Assembly (NCBI GenBank): GCA_034770075.1
Contig: CM068379.1
Span: 39,811,130-39,875,129 of the forward strand
DNA: 64,000 nt
Reading direction: 5' to 3'
Source: Aralia elata
Taxonomy: Eukaryota; Streptophyta; Magnoliopsida; Apiales; Araliaceae
The notes beneath the pieces were generated by a model, which was not told where the DNA came from, did not search any database, and was given only the letters and a program-made list of their open reading frames with translations. This document shows positions 60,401-64,000 of this stretch, one piece after another (within the stretch, counting starts at the first letter, position 1; each line of letters begins with the position of its first letter). The position numbers and the translations under genes are program-made.

Positions 60401-60611
60401 GAAGGTATCTTGTTTTAACTTTCATCCTATATGTACTTGTTATGCGTGATACTTCTGCATTGCCCTATTAATTCGGGATCATTATGATTGTTCTTTTGCA
60501 TTCCTTTTTGGGTATGTGACAGGTATGAAGCAACTATTTGTTCATGTAAACGCAGACAACAAGCCGGCTCAGGAATTGTACAGAAAAACAGGCTTTAAGG
60601 TTGGCACCTGA
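49782..60611 (+). CDS. GNAT-family N-acetyltransferase, probably plastid-targeted (8 exons, 284 aa)
   Basis: Exons: 49782-49900, 50882-51104, 51218-51270, 51426-51462, 55431-55502, 59503-59607, 60248-60404, 60523-60611. All introns are GT-AG and the sum (855 bases) is a whole number of codons with no internal stop. The product would transfer acetyl from acetyl-CoA to an amine. The first 40 residues are basic and hydroxylated, fitting a transit peptide. The middle has NFGHFVAREAVLDEEYW, TAAWLRAEAHWES and KRKYAEQEFYALKRRC, a layout I recall from plant plastid GNATs. The GNAT core follows: VVGTLDLSIRQF, YIANVCVSKFARRQAIASNML (acetyl-CoA loop) and FVHVNADNKPAQELYRKTGFK. In the loop the usual Gly of R-R-Q-G-I-A is Ala. 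The reading stops at TGA 60609-60611 soon after GFK; GT at 60600 could be a donor to a further exon, so the C-terminus is uncertain. Confidence 0.85.
51852..54340 (-). mobile_element. LTR-derived sequence in intron 4
   Basis: From TGCTATAACACCCGC onwards the text (GGAGGTCACGTGC; a GGTGTCATACC segment near 52562; long runs of short A-rich words) resembles a Ty3/gypsy LTR in reverse orientation. ATTGA before 51852 recurs after a CA at about 52869, but a 5-base match in such AT-rich sequence could be chance. The right edge is not determined and there are no coding domains. Confidence 0.3.
54442..54473. repeat. (AT)n microsatellite
   Basis: About 16 uninterrupted AT units in intron 4. Confidence 0.9.
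54594..54889. mobile_element. Stowaway-type MITE in intron 4
   Basis: The ends are CTCCTTCGGTCCCACAAAAG and, in reverse complement, CTCCATCTGTCCCCAAACG, flanked by TA on both sides (54592-54593, 54890-54891). At 296 bases with no ORF, it is typical of non-autonomous Tc1/mariner elements. The AT-rich ATTATTAGTTAATTAT text occurs on both sides of it. Confidence 0.85.
55971..56094 (+). pseudogene. LINE reverse-transcriptase C-terminal relic in intron 5
   Basis: One frame reads RIRNEDI, stop, KKVGVALIQEKMMEHQLRWFGHILRRPIHAL, matching the RNED..K.GV.P...K..E..LRWFGH..RRP signature at the end of plant LINE-type reverse transcriptases. Only this C-terminal piece remains. It is a decayed insertion in the intron. 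Confidence 0.75.
56095..58551. other. Intron 5 sequence without a gene
   Basis: A G-rich run (56157-56175) and later a TATA-like TCTATAAATATAG (about 56390) with an AT repeat (56428-56446) hint at an old Copia-type LTR, but neither end is clear. ORFs at 56449-57032 and 57483-57671 show no domain. Nothing else was recognised. Confidence 0.35.
58552..58823 (-). mobile_element. Copia-type LTR with PBS in intron 5
   Basis: On the minus strand a roughly 257-base LTR-like segment (58823-58567), with short TATA and leader text, ends CCTATATCA. It is followed by TGGTGTCAAAGCC (58564-58552), an iMet-like PBS with two differences. No gag or pol follows to the left, so it is a remnant. The outer end (near TCTTCAAACAACA) is approximate. 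Confidence 0.5.
59899..60066. mobile_element. Stowaway-type MITE in intron 6
   Basis: 168 bases. The ends CTTCCTGCATTCCAAAATAT and, reverse-complemented, CTCCCTTCATTCTGAAATAT form TIRs, flanked by TA (59897-59898, 60067-60068). The interior has inverted TCAATTTT/AAAATTGA words. Confidence 0.8.
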
Positions 60612-61464
60612 ACTGTGTGGAATTAGCATCATATTCGCACGCTAACACACATTTTCTTGCAAAGCATGAGGGTTATTAATATGCTTTATATTTTTTGGTT
60701 TCATATGTTGTTCTTGTACTTCTGCATAAGTAATCTTGATGGTCTCCCTGGAGCTTTTGGTTAGCAAGGATTTATCCTTCTGATTGTTTTTTTTTCTTTT
60801 TCTTTTTTCTCTGGTTGGAGTCTCCTTTTAGATGTGGTGTTTCCAAGTTCATGTTAATCGGTTAAAGTACTCCTCATAGTATTGACATTGGTAGGTCTTA
60901 AGAGGTGAAGAATGTTTTGGTTCACTTGTTATTACAAGTGGAAAAATCTTCTAGTATTTTAAAAAATTGTTTCAGTCTCATGGTGTACTGCTTGCTTGTG
61001 GATTTTAACTATTTGTTTCAGCAAGAAGGAAATCTCTTACTTGATTTTCTCCAAAAAAATAAGAATAAAATTTCTTTCTTTCTTCGCAGTTATAATGGCT
61101 TAATTTAGTGTGTTATTATTAATCTTCTAATGAGTGTTTCAACAGAACATGTTTTAGAGTTTAGATATCAATGGAACAAAGTTATTGTGCCTAGCAGCAT
61201 TAAAGAACACCTAGTTTGGTAGTGTAGGTTGCATTTTCCCCCACTTTGTTAGCATGTCCCTTTGTATTTTACCAGATAATTAATCAAATGAATCATTTTA
61301 ATTGTACCTAAAAGTTTATGAAATAGTTTATTACATAGGTAAAAATTTAGTATTATGGCTTAAATTTAGAATCATCCCAAACTGTTGGATCAATAACTTT
61401 CATCAAGATCCATTGGATTTAGGGTTTTAGCCTCCACCATCTGATCAACGTAGTTCCTTGCATA
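60612..61464. other. Downstream flank of the acetyltransferase
   Basis: AT-rich, with pyrimidine runs (60785-60820). A splice-like TTTGTTTCAG at about 61020 precedes an open stretch ending at 61108 that would be in phase with exon 8 if the donor at 60600 were used, but its residues do not look like a GNAT C-terminus. No other gene was seen. Confidence 0.35.
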
Positions 61465-61482
61465 TATAGGGCATACTTGGAC

Positions 61483-61543
61483 GATCAAGAATAGGGAGAG
61501 TACTCTAAGTGGCCAACTTAGAGTACTCTCCCTATTCTTGGTC
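61483..61543. repeat. Near-perfect hairpin, 28-bp arms and 5-base loop
   Basis: Arms 61483-61510 and 61516-61543 pair at 27 of 28 positions around GGCCA. The surrounding text TATAGGGCATACTTGGACG (61465-61483) and GGCCAACTTAGAGT recur at 61657-61675 and 61703-61716, but there the sequence between them (27 bases, the same length) is unrelated and no hairpin forms. Confidence 0.9.
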
Positions 61544-61877
61544 ATGTCTCCTTCCTAACAGTTGTACCTTGTCTTGGGCCATCTAAGAGAAAGCTTGCCA
61601 GAAAGAAAAGTTTTTCTCTTCCCATCCTGGCCTATTAATCGCAGCTACCCTAATATTATAGGGCATACTTGGACGTATCGAAGCAAAATCTCCAGACCTT
61701 TTGGCCAACTTAGAGTGCTCTTCCTACTCTTTGTTGTGCACCCTCACACACCAATTCCAAGAGCTCTTGCTCCAATTATTCTACAACTCATGGCACAACA
61801 AGAAACAAGCATACCTTCACCTTTATACACTGGTGCATACTCCATCGATTGGAGAGGTTGAAAGGCAATCTAAGACA

Positions 61878-62006
61878 TTCAAAGATCAAAGTGCAGAAGC
61901 TTTCAAGGAAGTCTAAGGCATTCAAAGATCAAAGTGCAGAAGCTTTTAAGGAAATCTCAGGCATTAAAATATTAAAGTGCAGAAGCTTTCAATCACTTTT
62001 CAAAGT
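61878..62006. repeat. 43-bp tandem repeat, three copies
   Basis: Units at 61878-61920 and 61921-61963 differ at a few positions; a third, more diverged unit follows at 61964-62006. The core is AAAGTGCAGAAGCTTT. ORFs through it (61562-61916) are not supported. Confidence 0.85.
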
Positions 62007-62506
62007 TTCAGAGCCTTAAGGCTGACATCCAAAGGTGTTGGTTGAAATTGGCACAAATAAGACTCTGCTTAGCATCAGAAAGACTTCCTAATTGGCAAGT
62101 ACAATGTAGTCGTTTTAGATTTCCGTTTTCTCATTTATCTAGGGTCTTCTTTTCTTGCACCTGTTTTGATGCGTCGTAACCTTGCGTTTTGGTGGGGGCT
62201 GGTGGTTTTGTGACAAAGGATAAATCATAAAAAACAATTCTCACACAAATGTCAGTCACTTATAATATATCTCCATGCATAAAATAACAAAGTACATTAT
62301 ACTACTTCTACAAACAACTTTCCTAACCTAAAATGATTCTAATAAGATAACTGTCATAATTACAAATAAATTAAATACAATTTCTAGAATCTTTTATTTT
62401 CTTGGACTTCCAAAGCCTTTTATATTGGTCCAACCATGTCTTGCAAGCTCGTCCTACATTAGTTCTCCTTCGCTGAAAAGAACTCGATTCCGTCGAGTTA
62501 AGAATA

Positions 62507-63001
62507 TCAAAAAAAGAGGAAACATGTTGTATCACCTAGGAATTCTTTGTTAACTTGCCAAACCAAACACCTTTGACTAACCCGCAACTTTGTATTAGTA
62601 ATCAGTGCAACAACATATGGCTCTGGATGAGGCTTGACCTCCAACCCAAGTTTCTTAACAACTTCCTGAGAAATAACAGTAGTGTAACTTCGAATATCAA
62701 TCACAATAGAGCACACCTAATCTGTGCACTTGGCCCTTGTTTGAAAAATTCTCCCATTATGTATTTTAGGATCATTCTTACATTTGTGGGCAACAAGTAA
62801 AGACCGAAGAACACCTAGACATCCCTCTAAATGAGCGTCAACAACTAAGTCTTGTTCATTGGGCTTGTACTCGTCATCTGCAGGCTTACAAACTTGCTCA
62901 ATCAAATCTTTATTCCCAAACTCCTTTTTAACTATAGTAACCTGCTTAGAGGAAGAAGGGGAAATATTCATCCGTGGAGACGAGACATGAGATTTTCCCA
63001 A
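62507..63001 (-). pseudogene. Ty3/gypsy gag-protease relic
   Basis: One minus-strand frame, with a single TAG at 62717-62719. The upstream half reads NEQDLVVDAHLEGCLGVLRSLLVAH..IFQTRAKCTD. The downstream half, VCSIVIDIRSYTTVISQEVVKKLGLEVKPHPEPYVV, matches the protease region of plant Ty3/gypsy polyproteins. The active-site D-[ST]-G is replaced by DIRS, so it is inactive. The frame is lost before RT, and no LTR was identified nearby. Confidence 0.7.
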
Positions 63002-63387
63002 AATATAGGATACAATACGTTTGGGGATACGTTGAATTGTTATGGATATTATTAATAAATATAAATATGTAAATTTATTTGTTAATAAAGCATGATAAAA
63101 TCATCAAAATATTGCCATCAACATCTCCAAATCTAATAACAAATAAAAATATAACATACATCTCTAAGAGATAACAAGGAAGACATGTTTATGCTTATTT
63201 CAGTTGAGAAGTTGGAATCTTTATTTGATCCTTCTAATTATATTGTTGATATTTGACTGAATACTAATAGTAGAGAAAAAAAACCTTAAGGAAATCAATA
63301 AATTTGGCATATATAAATTAGGATTCAGTAAGTTATCAACAAACTCACATCAAATTCACCATACAAACAAGATGAAATTTATATTTT
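63002..63387. other. Non-genic AT-rich sequence
   Basis: No ORF, repeat end or RNA gene recognised. Confidence 0.4.
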
Positions 63388-63420
<33 letters not shown>

Positions 63421-63458
63421 CTATATCTATACACACACACACACATATATATATATAT
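63388..63458. repeat. Compound microsatellite
   Basis: (TC)n, (TA)n, (AC)n and (AT)n runs in succession. Confidence 0.9.
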
Positions 63459-64000
63459 GTATATCGATATAATAAATAAATTATATTTACAAAACCATAA
63501 GCAAGAGATTCTCAAAAAAATACCCATAAGCACGTGGTTAACTTCAAAGTATAAGTTCAACGAGCACTTATTAGAATGCCTCTAGAACGTATGAGATACA
63601 TATCCACAAGTGTCCGTGAAGTGTCGGTGTCCGAGTGTCCGTCATGATTCGACACGAATACGTCGACCTACGAGAAGTGTTTGTGCTTCATAGGTTTTTG
63701 CTATGAAAGAATTTTAAACTCTCAGATCTGGTCATTCTCTTTCAAATTACAATTTTGAAACAAGGCCAACCAATTTTTAAAACTACTTTCCACATAAAAT
63801 ATGATCAAATCGAGTGTATATCAGTCTTTCATAGCAAATATTTGGGATAAACCCTATATATACTTAGAAACATGCCCTCTGATTTCTCTCTAGGAATCAA
63901 TCTTACAAGATGAACTGAGGGAGAAAAATACGTATATTATGTGTTCCACACAGCGTGGATACGTAACTTAAAAAGGGTTAGATTCGAATTCAAAAAAGCA
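63459..64000. other. Non-genic sequence to the window end
   Basis: AT-rich. GTGTCCG words repeat near 63610-63640. Nothing else recognised. Confidence 0.35.

Noticed and set aside
60905..61108. Possible ninth exon of the acetyltransferase after TTTGTTTCAG
   Set aside because: In phase with exon 8 but its residues do not resemble a GNAT C-terminus; kept only as a note.
1..64000. tRNA, rRNA, CRISPR, operon or phage features
   Set aside because: None seen; tRNA-like words are retroelement primer-binding sites, and repeats are LTRs, MITEs or microsatellites.

Overview
The window is nuclear DNA of a flowering plant, most likely a eudicot. It has one interrupted host gene with GT-AG introns, several families of plant LTR retrotransposons, Stowaway-type MITEs, a Mutator-like element and long AT-rich stretches. 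Nothing bacterial, organellar or CRISPR-like was seen. No species is named because nothing in the window decides it. About 48 kb of the 64 kb is nested transposable elements and about 11 kb is the host gene, whose introns also carry elements.

Layout. (1) 1-20638: a minus-strand, apparently non-autonomous LTR element, probably Copia of SIRE/Maximus type. It has an LTR at 17592-20638, a primer-binding site beside it, a long non-coding leader and one env-like ORF at 39-794. Its leader is split by (2) 1612-15133, a complete young Ty3/gypsy chromovirus of Tekay/Del type on the minus strand. That element has two nearly identical 3.7-kb LTRs, a TGGTT target duplication, PBS, PPT, a coiled-coil ORF ahead of gag, then gag, protease, RT, RNase H, integrase and chromodomain. 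(3) 20777-21420: a fragment resembling a Tat/Ogre LTR end. (4) 21470-33011: a damaged Athila-type element on the plus strand. It lacks gag, and its env-like ORF is cut in two by a 2.3-kb Mutator-like element (27506-29823). (5) 33012-48183: a second, decayed Tekay-type element lacking its 5' end. A solo LTR (40454-47598, minus) sits inside its 3' LTR, and a second solo LTR (41456-45320, plus) sits inside the first. Every insertion in that stack has a perfect 5-bp target duplication. (6) 49782-60611: the host gene, an eight-exon GNAT-family N-acetyltransferase of the plant plastid type. Introns 4 to 6 contain LTR remnants, two Stowaway MITEs, a LINE relic and a Copia LTR. (7) 60612-64000: non-genic sequence with a near-perfect hairpin, a 43-bp tandem repeat, a Ty3/gypsy protease relic and microsatellites.

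The retroelement genes work in cis within each element: gag for particle assembly, protease, RT and RNase H for cDNA synthesis from the tRNA-primed PBS, and integrase with a chromodomain for insertion. Only the 1612-15133 element looks recently mobile, and even it carries three single-base frame breaks. The acetyltransferase is the only gene expected to serve the plant. The points most worth a second look are the coiled-coil ORF ahead of gag in both Tekay-type elements, an LTR flanked by a PBS on one side and a PPT on the other, a motif (CTCTACGA) scattered in both orientations through one element, the three-deep LTR nest, and a hairpin that looks like a replication template switch.
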